DNA of 64,000 nucleotides from Desmodus rotundus (taxonomy: Eukaryota > Chordata > Mammalia > Chiroptera > Phyllostomidae), in NCBI RefSeq assembly GCF_022682495.2, contig NC_071399.1, positions 54,242,873-54,306,872 on the forward strand, in the 5' to 3' direction. The notes beneath the pieces were generated by a model that made no database searches, was not told the DNA's origin, and saw nothing but the letters and a program-made list of their open reading frames with translations. Position numbers and translations under genes: made by a program. This document shows, one piece after another, positions 23,011-35,957 of this stretch. The first letter of the stretch is position 1; each line of letters opens with the position of its first letter.

Positions 23011-25240
23011 GAATAACAGTTGAGTGAAAAGACATTTTGGCCAGTTCTTGAGAAGGTGAGGAAATGTTACCATCTTCTTAAATTGTTTTAGTTGAAACAG
23101 GGATACCTACATCCTTCTGCTGGTCATACCTTAGTTCCCTAACTAAGAATGAACCATGGAAGAAGGCATGCTGAGAAGAGTCTCCTCCTGCTTGGAAGGC
23201 CTCCCTGCACTAAGGGCTCTGTTTGAAGCCACGACCCTGATGCATCCATGTGCTTTATGAAGCATTTTAGGCCCTTCATTTCTTTTTTATACATATATTT
23301 TATTGCCCTCTCCCTCTAAATCCTATGATGTCTCCAACAACTTACCTTGATAATATGGCTAGGCATTTTGACAACAGAGGAACAAAGAAAACATAGGCCA
23401 AGCTTTCTTCCCTGCTCTGTCCAACCTGGCATGTTAACACTCTGCCATCTTTGAAGGGAGTTTTGTCTCCATCTAGATGGCTTCTGGCTACCTCCCCTCT
23501 ACTCCCAAGGAGATTTACCTTTATAGCCTCTTCTGTTTTCCTCAATACGTCTCCATAAGATCAAGTCAATTTTGAACTGGAAGACAGTGGGGTTAAATTA
23601 AAGAATTGATTGGATAGTCTTTTAAAAGCTACAGAGAGCAAGAAGTAAATGTCTCAAACTCTTATTAGGTCCCTTCATAGGGGAGCTTTGTCACTGGACA
23701 GAGGTGAGCCAGTCACGGCCTACCTTTGCCTTGAGAGCAGTGGAAACAGCCCTTGTCAATATGCAGTACTTTTTCTGAAGATAAACCCTTGATTGAGTTG
23801 GAAGCTTGGCTCCTTTTCCTGCTCCTTGATATCAGGGTCCTTTTGACTCCCAGTAACCTTTTCAACATTTCACTCAAAATGATCAATAGCTTTCCATTAA
23901 CACTTCTGGGCTTGGAGGAAACAGAATAGATTAGAGAAGGTGAATGGGGTGATAGATACTTTAGAGTCACCCAAAGGTAAATGGTTATTTCATATACAGA
24001 ATCCAGGAGTGAGATTCACTCCAGTTGTACACATTTCCCCAAGATAAGTGAATGACTGCATTGGTCTCTGGAGGGTGTGAGGTGGCTGTCAGCATTTTGA
24101 GAATTAGTTTATTTTTGCCTTTCTTTCTATGAAGAAGAAAATGCCCTTTGAACAAATCTCTCCCAAGAGAACTTTCTAGAACAACTGAACATGTGCAATG
24201 ACTTTCTCCAAAAAGCCTACATTTTTCTTTTTATGGTGAGTTTATCATTCTGCAAAATGTGGGAGCTAAAACTGCAATATGTAGTGATTTCTCATGAGGA
24301 AACAAACAGCAAGATTAGATAAATGGCAGGTTTCACATGCCAGCCTCTCAGCCGTGGCCACTCATATGTTTAACATTTGGAAAAATGCCCTCAGAGTTGT
24401 TTAGGAAATGTGCAGGGTGGACACACAATTACAACAATGCAGCAGAGCAGCTGTGTCAAGAGCATTGGGCTGCAAAAATCCCACAAGACAGGAAAGAAAT
24501 GGGACGGGGGAATAACATGGCTCCCATTAAAAATGGAAATGACTGCATCATGTTTCTGTCATTTGGGACCCACTTAGGCTGGGTCTGTAACAGCCTGGCA
24601 TGGACCCATACTTCCTTCCTTCAGTTCCCTATTGCATCTCCCTTGTAAGGCCATGCTCACCTTTTATTTTTTACTTATTGATTTATATGTTGCATCATAT
24701 AATATTATGTAGGTTTTGCTTTGTAATAGTTTCTATTAAAAACAGCAGTCATTTAAAAATGATCAAAGTAATTTATGGACATAAAAAAAACACCAAACTG
24801 GAGTGCAAAGGGGCTTACAATGAGAGGCAGTGGAAGTTGTTTGACTCGCAACCATCTTTCAGCCCCCCAGCTCAGAGACCAACCACTTTGAACTTTTTAA
24901 GCTTTTTTACATAGTTATTGTTATTTACTGGTTTATCAACTTTAGACAGTATTCTTTTTCTACTAAGATCATTTACCTTTTATAATTTACTCCCATTCCT
25001 CTTTCCATACTTCAAATTGAGTTTTGTTTTTAGTTAGAGAAACAGTGTTTACATTATAATAAGTATTTGAATATATTACTCTTCAGAGCCAAGTACAGTA
25101 TCATGATTATATATATATTTATATGTAAGTATATATAAACATATTTATATATATATATATTAGCAGGTGTTGATTTTTTCCTCATGTTTTCAACTGGCTT
25201 TCTTTTTCTCTGTATATTGTTTGCTTTTACATCCTTACTA
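23011..25240. other. Unique DNA with AT-rich tract
   Basis: No gene recognised. A TA-rich microsatellite-like stretch lies at 25105-25165. The short ORFs (up to 104 codons) have no recognisable domain. Confidence 0.5.
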
Positions 25241-25249
25241 TTCCAAATC

Positions 25250-25450
25250 TTTATGGATATATCAAACCCTAATAATGCCTAAATTATTTCCCTTGTCCTC
25301 AATTTTCCAGTTGACTGTCCCTTTAGTGACTAATTCACCATGGAAAAGCAAAGCTCCGTGAGGGGGTGCTATATCTTTACATTTGTAAATACCTCACCTC
25401 TATCACTGATACAAACTGGGCTTCATTAAATATTTGATGAATGTATGAGT
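25250..25450 (+). repeat. L2/MIR-like 3' fragment
   Basis: 'gcaaagctccgtgaggggg' followed by 'cattaaatatttgatgaatg' has the form of an L2 3' end. Diverged. Confidence 0.5.
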
Positions 25451-26195
25451 GACTACATTTGCACAAACTATTTAACAAATGAAGTTAAGCATTATGTGCT
25501 TGAGTAAAATTACTGTCAGATGTTGTGTGATCTCATAATTTTTTGTAATCTATCAGTTTCTTTTCTCATTATCTTTACATTTTACTCTTGTATTCACCTT
25601 GTATAGTCACATGTTCCCAAGCATAACCTAACTTGAAACCAGAAAATGGGTAGTACAGGTATTGCCAATCACACAAAAAGATTGGTTATGATTACTGAAG
25701 CTAAGATACAAAACAGATGGCCTTTATTCAATAATTTAATGCGATGTTTACTCACCTGAGTAAACTACTGCTTACTTGTTATTACAGAATACCTCATTTT
25801 ACTGAGCTTTGCTTTATTGCACTTTGCGTGTATTTCATTTTGTACAAATTGAAGGGTAATGGCAACTCTGCATTGAAGAAGTCTGTTGGTGCCATTTTCT
25901 AATGACATTTGCTTGCTTTGTGTCTCTGTGTAACATTTTGTTAATTCTCACAATATTTCAAAGTAGTTCATTATTTTTATATTTGTTATGGTGACCTGTG
26001 ATCACTAATCTTTAGTATTACTATTATAATTGTTTGGGCACCACGACTCATTCCCATGTAAGATGTCAAACTTGATAAACGTTGTGTGTGTGTTCTGATG
26101 GCTCCACTAATAGGTTATTTCCCTGTCTTGCTCCCTCTTCTCAGGCCTCCCTATTCCCTGAGAGACAACAATATTGAAATTAAGCCAGTTAATAA

Positions 26196-27546
26196 CCCTA
26201 CAATATCTCTATGTGTTCAAGCAAAAGGAAGAGTCACACATCTCTCACTTGAAATCAAAAGCTAGAAATGATTAAGCTTAGTGAGAAAGGCAGGCCAAAA
26301 CCTAGGCTTCCTGCACTGAAGAGTTAGTCAAGTTGTGAATGCAAAGTAAAAGTTCTTGAAGGAAATTAAAAGTGGTAGTTCAGTGAATACACAAATGATA
26401 CAAAAGTGAAAACAGCCTTATGGCTGATATGGAGAAAGTTTTCTTGGTCTGGATAGATCAACATAGTCACAACATTCCCTTGAGCTAAATCCTAATCCAG
26501 AAATTCAGAGCAAGGCCCTAACTCTCTTCAGTTCTGTAAAGGCTGAGAGAAGTGAGAAAGCTGCAGAAGAAAAGTGTGAAGCTAGTAGGAGTTGGTTCAT
26601 GAAGTTTAAGAAAGAAGCCACCTCCATAACATAAAAGTGCAAGGTAAAGCAGCAAGAGCTGATGTAGAGGCAGCAGCAAATTATCTAGAAGACCTAACTA
26701 AGATAATTGATAAAGGTGGCTACATTAAACAACAGACTTTCAAAGTAGATGAAACAGCCTCCTGTTAGAAGAAGATGCCATCTAGGACTTTCCTAGTTAT
26801 AGAGGAGAAGTCAATGCCTGGCTTCAAAGCTTCAAAGGACAGGCTGACCTGCATGTTAGGTTAGGGGCTAATGAAGCTGGTGACTTTAAGTTGAAGCCAA
26901 TGCTCTTTTACCATTCTGAAAATCCTAAGGCCTTTAACAACTATGCTAATTCTACTCTGCCTGTGTGCTATAAATGGAACAACCAAAGCCTGGATGACAG
27001 CACATCTGTTCACAACACAGTTCCCTATATACCTTAAGCTTACTGTTGAGATCTACTGCTCAGAAAAAAAGATTAATTTCAAAATTTTACTGCTCATCGA
27101 CAGTGTACCTGGTTATACATGAGCTCTGATGGAGATGTACAAGGAGATTAATGTTTTCATGCCTATTAACACAACATCCATTTTGCAGCCCATGGATCAA
27201 GGAATAATTTCAAATTTCATCTTATTATTTAAGAAATATATTTTGTAAGGCTATAGCTGTTGCTATAGCTAGTGATCCCCTCTGACAGATCTGGGCTAAG
27301 AATATTGAAAACCTTTGGAAATGATTCACTATTCTAGATGTCATTAAGAACAAATGACAGGTCAAAATACCAACATTAATAAGAGTCTGTAAGAAGTTGG
27401 TTCCATTCCTTATCAGTTACTTTGAGGAGCTTAAGATTGCAGTGGAGGAAGTATCTGCAGATTTGGTGGAAACAGCAGGAGAACTAGAATTAGAAGTAGA
27501 GCCTGAAGATGTGATTGAATTGCTGCAATCTCATGATAAAACTTGA
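26196..27546 (+). pseudogene. Tigger1 pogo-like transposase, decayed
   Basis: By position this is the transposase frame of Tigger1: an N-terminal CENP-B-type helix-turn-helix region (about 26200-26650) followed by the DDE catalytic domain (about 26690-27450). The start codon region is mutated (ATATCTCT where a Met-initiated stretch is expected), and stops and indels occur throughout, for example near 26275-26320 and 27330-27360. The ancestral stop is the TGA at 27544-27546. The protein would have bound the terminal repeats and moved the element by cut and paste. No activity is possible now. Confidence 0.85.
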
Positions 27547-27864
27547 ATGGATGAGGAGTTGTTACTTATGGATGAGCAAAGAAAGTGGTTTCTTGAGATA
27601 AAATTTACTCCTCATGAAGATGCTGTGAAGATTGTTGAAATGACAACGAAGGATTTAGACTATTACATAAACTTATTTGATAAAGCAGCAGCAGGGTTTG
27701 AGAGAACTGACTCCAATTCTGAAAGAAGTTCTACTGTGGATACAATGCTATCAAACAACATTGCATGCTACAGAGAAACTATTCATGAAAGGAAGAGTCA
27801 ATTCATGCAGGAAACTTCATTATTGTCTCAGTTTAAGAAATTGCCACAGCCATCCTGCCTTTAG
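27547..27864 (+). pseudogene. Tigger1 downstream open frame (105 codons)
   Basis: This open frame starts right after the ancestral transposase stop and lies in the 3' part of Tigger1. Its sequence ([17 protein letters not shown]) matches what the Tigger1 consensus encodes there. It remains open by chance and is not evidence of a host gene. Confidence 0.75.
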
Positions 27865-28229
27865 CAACCACCACCCTGATCAGTCAGCGCCATCAACATT
27901 GAGGCAAGACCCTCTGCCAGTGAAGAGATTATGACTCGCTGAAGTTCAGATGATGGTTAGTATCTTTTAGGGAAAGCGTATTTTTAATTAAAGTATCTAC
28001 ATTGTTTTCTTTAGATGCAATGCTATTGTACAATTAATATGCTACAGTGTAGTATAAAAATAATTTTTATGTGCACTGGGAAATCAAAAAATTAGTGTGA
28101 CTAACTTTATTGCCATATTCTTTTTATTGCCCTGGTCTGGAACTGAACTTGCAATGTCTCCAAGGTGTACTTATATTACCTTACATCTCTTCTTGGTGTG
28201 ATTATTGACTATAAACCATATACAATTTT

Positions 28230-28590
28230 GGCTACAGTAACTTTGTTCTATCTTGTCCCTTTGCCTAAAATTTTCTTCCCATCTCCTCTTATACTCCCTT
28301 TCCCCCAACATGCATGCCTAAATCTCACCTACTCTTTCTTCGTAGCTCGCTTAGTCATCACTGACCAGGCCGTTTCTCTCTATTTTATGCTCTCATAACA
28401 TCATGTAACACTTATCTCCATTGTAATGGAACCTTGGTCTCAGTAACACTGATTAATGGCTGTCTCCCTCACTAGGCTGGAAGCTTCCAAGTATGGGAAC
28501 CTGTTTTACCTTCTATTTCATTCCCAACTTTCTCCATTGAACTTGCATAAAGCAGGTGCTCAATTATACCATTAAAACATTTCCCGATGA
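28230..28590 (+). repeat. L2 LINE 3' end
   Basis: Order 'ctccctcactaggctggaag', 'gggaacctgttttaccttc', 'agcaggtgctcaattat' is a good L2 3' match. Confidence 0.75.
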
Positions 28591-28645
28591 TTTAATTTTC
28601 CATGAATTTAAACTTTTGGAAATTTCCTTTCTAAAAATAATTGTC

Positions 28646-28662
28646 AAAAGTTGACTGGTGGG
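28646..28662 (+). repeat. TSD of L1 copy, left
   Basis: aaaagttgactggtggg (17 bp), repeated perfectly at 30242-30258. Confidence 0.97.
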
Positions 28663-30241
28663 AAATTTATATGGAACCATAAACGACCCCGAATAGCTGC
28701 AGCAATTTTTGAGAAAGAAGAACAAAGCAGGAGGGATCACAATACCTGATATCCAACTGTATTACAAGGCCACTGTAATCAGAACAACCTGGTACTGGCA
28801 TAAAAACAGGCACATAGACCAATGGAACAGAACAACGAGCCCAGAAATAAACCCAAGTCTTTATGGTCAATTAATATTTGACAAAGGAGGCAGGAGCATA
28901 AAATGGAGCAAAAACAGCCTCTTCAACAGATGGTGTTGGGAGATCTGGACAGCTACGTGCAAAAAAATGAAACTCGATCACCAACTTACACCATACACAA
29001 AAATAAATTCAAGGTGGTTAAAGAATTAAATATAAGTCATAACACCATAAAAGCCCTAGAGGAAAACATTAGCAGTAAAATCTCAGACATTCCACACAGC
29101 AACATCCTCACAGACACATCCCCTAAAGCAAGGGACATAAAGGAAAGAATAAACAAATGGGACCTCATCAAAATAAAAAGCTTCTGCATGGCTAAAGAAA
29201 ACAGCATTAAAATAAAAAGAGAACCACCAGTGTGGGAAAACATATTTGCCAAGGATACCTCAGACAAGGGCCTGATCTCCAAAATATATAAAGAACTCAC
29301 ACCACTCCACTCCAGCAAGGCAAACAACCCAATTAAAAAATGGGCAAAGGACTTGAACAGACACTTCTCCAAGGAAGACATACAGAGGGCCCAGAGACAT
29401 ATGAAAAGATGCTCAGCATCACTAACCATCAGAGAGATGCAAATTAAAACCACAGTGAGGTACAAGCTCACACCAGTCAGAGTGGCCAACATAAACAAAT
29501 CAACAAACAAATGTTGGAGAGGATGCAGAGAAAAGGGAACCCTACCTAGTACATTGTTGGTGGGGATGCAGACTGGTGACGCCACTGTGGAAAACAGTAT
29601 GGAATTTCCTCAGAAAACTAACAATGGAAGTGCCCTTTGACCCAGCAATTCCGCTGCTGGGATTATACCCTAAGGACCCTGAAACACCAATCCAAAAGAA
29701 CCTATGCACCCCAATGTTCATAGCAGCACAATTTACAATAGCCAAGTACTGGAAGCAACCTAAGTGCCCATCAGCCAACGAGTGGATCCAAAAACCATGG
29801 GACATTTACACAATGGAATTCTATACAGCAGAGAGAAAGAAGGAGCTCCTACCCTTTGCAACAGCATGGATGGAACTGGATGGAACTTAGCATTATGCTA
29901 AGTGAAATAAGCCAGGCAGTGAGGGACAAATACCATGTGATCTCACCTTTAACTGGAACATAATCAACAACAACAACAAAAAGCAAACAAAATACAACCA
30001 GAGACATTGAAATTAAGAACAACCTAACAATAGCCAGAGGGGAGTGGTGAAGGGATAGTGGGGAGAGGGGACTATAGGAGCTACTATAAAGGACACATGG
30101 ACAAAATCAAGGGGGGGGTAGAGGTGGGGGAGGGAGGTAGATTCGGATGGTGTGGGGAGGAGGGATGGGGAGAAAATGCAGACAATTGTAACTGAATAAA
30201 AGAAAAATTTTAAAAAAGAAAAAAAAAGTTAAAATTAAAAA
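28663..30241 (+). mobile_element. 5'-truncated L1 with 17-bp TSD
   Basis: Starts inside ORF2 after the RT domain (28673, matching 39832 of the intact copy) and runs through the ORF2 C-terminus, 3'UTR with G-rich tract (30110-30140) and A-rich tail. Perfect TSDs bracket it. ORF2 is broken into three overlapping open pieces (28709-29029, 28903-29640, 29576-29890) by single-base frameshifts. The C-terminal Cys/His motif is present near 29513-29570 but frameshifted. It is dead on arrival because of the truncation. Confidence 0.97.
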
Positions 30242-30929
30242 AAAAGTTGACTGGTGGGCTGGGTAAAGACCTGTGAGAGGAGAGTAGAATTAAGAAATCT
30301 GAATTAGTGAGTTATTAAGAGATTCAGGTAATTTTATTTTATTTTTTTCTAAGCACTTTTCTCTAAACTGTAGGTGCTTTCTATTGGGTATGGAAAGAAA
30401 ATATGAGAATGTCCATTCATATTTATTTCATTTTATAGTACATACTTCATTCATCTGTCATCATGAATATTCAAGTCTTTCCACATAAGTAAATTTTCTA
30501 GGTAACTAATGCATAAACGTCCCATTTATCACCAAAACATTTTTGTATGTACTATTTTTAACAGAATATTTCTAGTATGCACTCAAACCTTTCTGCCTTC
30601 TTTGAAAGAGTACATTGGCCTTAAGCCTTTTCCTGGTGACTCAGTCATTGTCAGTATTGAGAGTAAAATGTACTTATACTTGATTTTCACAGGAGTGTGT
30701 CATATGTTAGTAGAAGAATTGGTTAGGAAAAAATACAATAAAAACAAATGTAAAAAATTGGTCAGATGTGGAGACCTTGATTTTTTTGATGTAAGAAATC
30801 AAATATTGAGTAAATGCTAAAAGAACACATAAAATATGCATAGAGTAAAAAGAAAAACAATCCAAGAAACATAGGAGTACCCATAGCCCTGTTTTAAAAG
30901 CAGAATATTTTAATTACCTCTAAAACTTT

Positions 30930-31700
30930 GTAGCACTGCTTTCTAGATTTTTCTCTTTCCCTTTGCCCTTAGATGCAACTACTACTCTGTTTTTTGTGTT
31001 CATGATTATTATGCCTTTTATGGCTTCAAAAAGTGTATTTGTAGTCTGAATAATGTGTTATTTGATTTTGTATCTTTCTGGTTATTTATAAATGGAGTCA
31101 TGCTGTATGTATTTTGCACCTTGCTTTTTTGTGGTCAGTATTATGTTTGTGAACTCATTTCTTATTACTAACTATAGCTGTAACACATTCATTTTCACTG
31201 ATACATAATGTCCCATGTGAGGCGACACCATATTTTTTTTATTTATCCTAGGGGTTGTTTCCAGATTTTACCATTACAAATGGTACTCTTTGAACATGCT
31301 TTGTACATATCCCCTCTGCACATGTGCAAGAGTTTCTCCTGAGTATGAATCTATGATTGGAATTTCTGAGTCATAGGTTATGTGCATCTTAACTTAGATG
31401 AAGCCAAAATGTTCTCCGACATAATTGTACAAACTTACATTTCCAGCAGCAGAGTTTATGAATTTTAGTTGTTCAACATTCACACTAGCACTGGTATTGT
31501 AAGACCTTTCATTTTTGCCATTCTGGTAAGTGTGAGGTGTTTCATTATAGCTTTTTCCAGCTACTAATCAGGTTGAACTTTTTTTTCAACATGTATTTAT
31601 AGGCTATTTAAATATTTTTTGTGAAGTTCCTGTTCAAATATTTTGCCCTTTAAAAATTAAGTTTTGTTTGATTTTTTTTTTTTGGTGTGTTGATCTGTAG
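30930..31700 (-). repeat. Ancient L1 (L1M-type), antisense ORF2 end and 3'UTR
   Basis: Contains the diverged antisense signatures 'aatggagtcatgctgtatgt', 'gttgtttccagattttacca' and 'tctgagtcataggttatgt', typical of old antisense L1 3' regions. Confidence 0.75.
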
Positions 31701-31729
31701 TTCTTTATACTTCATCAAATCTAAAAGAA

Positions 31730-31968
31730 GTGTCCAAACCCATAGAATATACACCACCAAGAGTGAATTCTAATGTAAAATATGGACTTTGGGTGATTGT
31801 GAGGTGTCAGTGTAGGTTCATGAATTGTAATGGTTGTACCTCCGATATCTGATGGGGGATGTTGATAATGGGGGCAGAAACTATGTACATGTGGGGGCAG
31901 GGGATCTATGGGAAATCTCTATACCTTCCCCTCAATTTTTCTGTGAACCAAAAGTGCTCTAAAAACTA
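31730..31968 (+). repeat. Ancient L1 3'UTR, sense
   Basis: 'atatggactttgggtgattg', 'gatgggggatgttgataatg', 'ggaaatctctataccttccc' and 'agtgctctaaaaact' is the 3'UTR of an old L1M family in sense orientation. Confidence 0.8.
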
Positions 31969-32402
31969 GTCTTATATGGAATGTTAAAGGGAGTTCTTTA
32001 AGGAGAGGAAGAAGATAAAAAATATGAACAATAAAATGGCAATAAATAATATTTGTCAACAATTGAATCTATAATAAACAAACAAGCAGAACAAAAATAG
32101 AACTGTAGATACAGAGAACATTTTGATGGTTGCTAGAATGGAGGGGGATCAGAAGGATGGGTGAAGAAGATGAAGAGATTAAGAAACAATTCAAAAAAAG
32201 AAGTACAGTTTGGTAGTTTCAGAATAGTCATGGGAGTGTAAAGTACAGCATAGGAAGTATAGTAGCCAAAGAAGATATATGCATGACCCACGGACTTGTG
32301 CAATGATGTGAGGATTGCCTGAGGGAAGGGGGGGCTGGGTGGAGGGGAATAAAGGGGGAAAATTGGGGCAACTGTAATAGCATAAACAATAAAAAATAGT
32401 TA
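31969..32402 (+). mobile_element. HAL1 3' fragment, copy 6
   Basis: Starts at the last ORF1 codons (atgttaaagggagttctttaa, near 31980), then the HAL1 3'UTR ending 'caactgtaatagcataaaca' and an A-rich tail. It is 5'-truncated. The TSD is unclear. Confidence 0.8.
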
Positions 32403-32439
32403 AAAAGTGTCTTAATAAAAAATTGCTATAAGTCTGGTA

Positions 32440-34522
32440 GGTCAAATGTCCCATCACTTCTTCAAAATCAGCTTAAGTATGTGTAGCTTAGTTTGTCACA
32501 TGAATTTTGATTAAATTTGTTGACTGTCTCAGAAAATATAAAAGGAATTTTGATTGAGATTATAGTGAAGTTATTGGTTAATTTAGAAGGAAAGTGACAT
32601 CTTTATTATATTATCTTGTCTAAAAACATGGAACGTTTTTCTTCCACTTATTCAGATCATCTTCTATTTCTTTTATCAAAGCTTTAAATATTTTCCCCTA
32701 GAGATCTTGTATATTTCTGAATAAATTCATGAAGCTTTATAATTTTTGTTGCTTTTTTGAGTGGATTTTTTGGAGTCATTGCTTTTCAGAAGTTGAATTT
32801 GTATCTTGCAATGTAACTGTACTCTCTGATTAGTCCCCCACTTCCATCCTTTTATTGTCTGTTTACCCTGGTAGGCTTTCTAAATAGATAATTATATCAT
32901 TTGCAAATAACAGAGGTTTTATCTTTTTCCATCCAGTTCTGAACTTGGTCTCTTTTATCCCTAGGGCAAAACGCTAGTTATGTTCAAATGAGTGGAGATT
33001 TTGGGAATCCTTGTATTGTTTTCAACTCTAAAGGAAATGCATCTAAACTTTCTTCATTAACCATAATGTTAAGTATAGATTTTGATATATAAACTTTGTC
33101 CACTAAAGTTAGTTTCTATTATTTAATGCTAAGTTTTATTAATATCAATATCAAAGGCTTTTTCTGAATTGAGATAATGCTTATTAATGTATTGAATTAC
33201 GCTGATAGATTTTTTTGATGTTGAACCATTCTGGCATTTCTGGAATAAATCTTACTTGAAAGTTATATATTACTACTTATAATACATTGAATGACTACCT
33301 TAGCTGACTTTTTTGCATTTATGTTCATAGGTGAAAGGGTATATGATATTTTTCTTTTACTATTCTTACCTGCTCTGAAAATCAAGATTTCACTAGTTGA
33401 CTAAAATGAGCTGGGTAGCTTCTGCTCTTTTTCTTTTCTTTGGAAAAACTTGTATAATTTAAAAATTAATGCTTCGTTGAAAGTTTAGTAAATCTCACCT
33501 ATAAAATCTATTCTTCCTTTACAGGATAGGTCCTTGAACATTGAAATGCACTGAATACTCATTGTCCATTCAAGTTATCTATTTCCTTTTGTACCACATG
33601 TAAAGCAAACCAGCTCCAATTATCTCTGTTATTTTTCAGACTGTTTTATTTTTGCATTTATTATTTCTCTTATTTATTTTTTTGGTTTGTTATAGTGCTT
33701 TACCCAATTTCTCTCAATAGAATGCTTGTTTACTTTTAACATTTCTTATTTTCTTTTTTCCAGCTTTATTGAGATAATTGACATAAAACAGTATGTAAGT
33801 TTAAGGTATACAGCATGCTAATTTGATATATATTGCAAGATGATTACCACCATAGCATGAGCTAACACTTCTATGACATCATGCATTTAAAGCTGTAAAT
33901 AACTAAGTACTTATGTTCCACATTTTTGATGTGTCTTTTCATTATTCTTCACAAATTTTCCTTATATCTGATTTATTTTGTAACTCAAGGTTTATTTATT
34001 ATTAATATTCTTTAGTTTCCAAACCCATAGGATTTTTTAGTAAGTCATCTGTGATAATTTCTAATTTTATTACATTATGCAGGTTTAAAATATTGATTAT
34101 TTTGGTAAAAGTTTTGAGTTTTCCTCTATGACCTAATATATGGTCTTTTTTGTAAATGTTCTACATATGCTTGAAAAATTGCAAATTATTTGTGATCAAA
34201 CTTATTTATTGCATAGTTCATGTCTTCCATGTCCCTTGACTGCATGACTTAATGGTTTCAGAGAAAGGTAACTTAAATCTCAAGCTACAATTGTTGATTT
34301 ACTTATTGCTACTTGCAGTTCTATCAGTTGTTGCGTAATGTATTTTAAGATTATTGCTAGCGGCAAATGTGTTGATGATTGATATAGTTTCTTGTTCTAT
34401 TATTTATTGTACCACTTTTTACCACTTACATGTGTTTTTTGCTTTATACCTTACAATGTTGGATATTGAGATTAATATTCAGCTTTCTTTTAACTCATGT
34501 GTATTTCATCTATCTTTTATTT
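32440..34522 (-). repeat. Ancient L1 ORF2, antisense
   Basis: The diverged antisense L1 order is followed for 2 kb: 'atatcatttgcaaataacag', 'ttgaaccattctggcatttc', 'tttatgttcataggtgaaag', then the ORF2 5' part. 33745-33990 resembles a piece of L1 3'UTR and may be a separate fragment. This copy is the substrate into which the younger elements to the right inserted. Confidence 0.7.
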
Positions 34523-34542
34523 TCTGCTTTTCCATATCTTTT
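34523..34542 (+). repeat. TSD of inverted/transducing L1, left
   Basis: 20 bp, perfectly repeated at 35178-35197; starts TCTGCTTTTCC. Confidence 0.95.
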
Positions 34543-35177
34543 TTTTTTGAAAAAACCCAGCTTTATTGAGATGTACCATATTTTGCCATATGTACCAAAT
34601 ATGTACCATATTTGTGGGTGTATAATGCACACCCACATTTTTGGCCCAAACTTTCAGGAAAAATAATCTTTTGTTTTAATTTTTTTTTCACGTTATGGTG
34701 ATTTATTTTTTTTAATTTTAATTTTGTATTGTTATTCAATTACAGTTTTGTGCCTTTTCTCCCCATCCCTCCACCTCAACCCAGCTGAACCCCCTCCCTC
34801 CCCAACCTCCACCCTCCCCCTTGATTTTGTCCATGTGTCCTTTATAGTAGTTCCTACAATCCCCTCTCCTCGCTGTCCCCTCCCCACTCCCCCCTGACAA
34901 TTGTTAGATTGTTCTTAACTTCAATGTCTCTGGTTATATTTTGTTTCCTTTTTTCTTCTACTTACTATGTTCCAGTTAAAGGTGAGATCATATGGTATTT
35001 GTCCCTCACCATCTGGCTTATTTCAGTTAGCGTAATGCTCTCCAGTTCCATCCATGCTGTTGCAAAGGGTATAAGCTCCTTCTTTCTCTCTGCTGCATAG
35101 AATTCCATTGTGTAGATATACCATAGTTTTTCACTGTGGAAAACAGTATGGAATTTCCTCAGAAAACTAAAAATGGA
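34543..35177 (-). mobile_element. L1 insertion with 5' inversion and probable 3' transduction
   Basis: Within a perfect 20-bp TSD the order is: a T tract; about 140 bp of non-L1 sequence (34550-34690); a second T-rich tract; the antisense L1 3' end and ORF2 C-terminus (34730-35131); and a short L1 segment in the opposite, sense orientation (35133-35177, matching 40740-40785). The flip is the twin-priming signature. Non-L1 DNA between two A-tails inside the TSD is the 3'-transduction signature. The stretch 34610-34660 ('gtgtataatgcacaccc') looks like part of another interspersed repeat carried along. Confidence 0.9.
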
Positions 35178-35197
35178 TCTGCTTTTCCATATCTTTT

Positions 35198-35536
35198 ACA
35201 TGTTGCTTTGGCTGTATTTTGTAACATTTGTTTTTTTTTATTTTGTTTTAAAAACCAACCTAAAGGTCTTTATTACCTAATGGGTGAGTTTAACATATTG
35301 GCATTTATTTTAATTATTATGGTATTAGAACTCATTTTACCCAAATTATTTCATGTTTTCAATAACATACACTTTTTGTTTACTTTTTCTCCTTTCTCTT
35401 CATTGTGTAGCTTGAATTTTTTTCTATTGATTTGAATTTATTTTTTTATATGGTATCAATAGTTTCTGTTGACTTATGTATTTATTTATTTATTTTTTCA
35501 TGGGAAGTCTAGACAGCAAGGTGAATTTACTAATTT
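35198..35536 (-). repeat. Ancient L1 continued, antisense
   Basis: Resumes the diverged antisense L1 after the insertion. Its 5' ORF2 region includes 'gagtttaacatattggcatt'. Confidence 0.55.
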
Positions 35537-35926
35537 TTTTTGTTTTTGTTTTTGTTTGTTTTTTAAAATTTTTATTGTTATTCAATTACAGTTGTGTGCC
35601 TTTTCTCCCCATCCCTCCACCCCAACTCAGCTGAAGCCACCTCCCTCCCCTGCCTCCACCCTCCCCCTTGATTTTGTCCATGTTTCATTTATAATAGTTC
35701 CTGTAATCCCCTCTCTCCACTGTCCCCTCTCCACTCCCCTCTGGCTATTGTTAGATTGATTTTAATTTCAAAGTCTCTGGCTATATTTTGTTTGCTTTTT
35801 GTTGTTGTTGTTGATTATGTTCCAGTTAAAGGTGAGATCACATGGTATTTGTCCCTCACTGCCTGGCTTATTTTACTTAGCATAATGCTCTCCAGGTCCA
35901 TCTATGCTGTCGAAAAGGGTATAAGC
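35537..35926 (-). mobile_element. Antisense L1, 3' part (outer element, left piece)
   Basis: The T-rich tail at 35537-35582 (plus strand) is followed by the reverse complement of the L1 3'UTR and last ORF2 codons, ending at 'gctgtcgaaaagggtataagc'. The element continues at 41417 after the younger sense L1. The last 14 bases (35913-35926) are the duplicated target site. Confidence 0.95.
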
Positions 35927-35946
35927 GAGTTAAGATGGGATTTTCT

Positions 35947-35957
35947 GAGATGGCGGC
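35947..35957 (+). promoter_or_regulatory. YY1-like site near L1 5' end
   Basis: GAGATGGCGGC matches the AAnATGGCGGC YY1 consensus and sits about 20 bp from the element start. In human L1 a YY1 site at the same place sets the transcription start. Inferred by analogy. Confidence 0.65.

Larger units (their letters stand above)
25785..28173 (+). mobile_element. Tigger1 DNA transposon, near full length
   Basis: A 2389-bp element with TA on both sides (25783-25784 and 28174-28175). The left end begins cagaatacctcattt. The right end 'ttattgccctggtctggaac' to 'ctccaaggtgtactta' is the decayed inverted terminus. The whole body follows the Tigger1 consensus order as I know it, with many substitutions and small indels. 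Tigger1 is a pogo-like (Tc1/mariner superfamily) family long inactive in placental mammals. Confidence 0.95.

Noticed and set aside
27547..27864. Possible domesticated Tigger-derived gene
   Set aside because: The upstream transposase frame is destroyed, the open part is only the 3' end of the element, and no host exon structure is visible.
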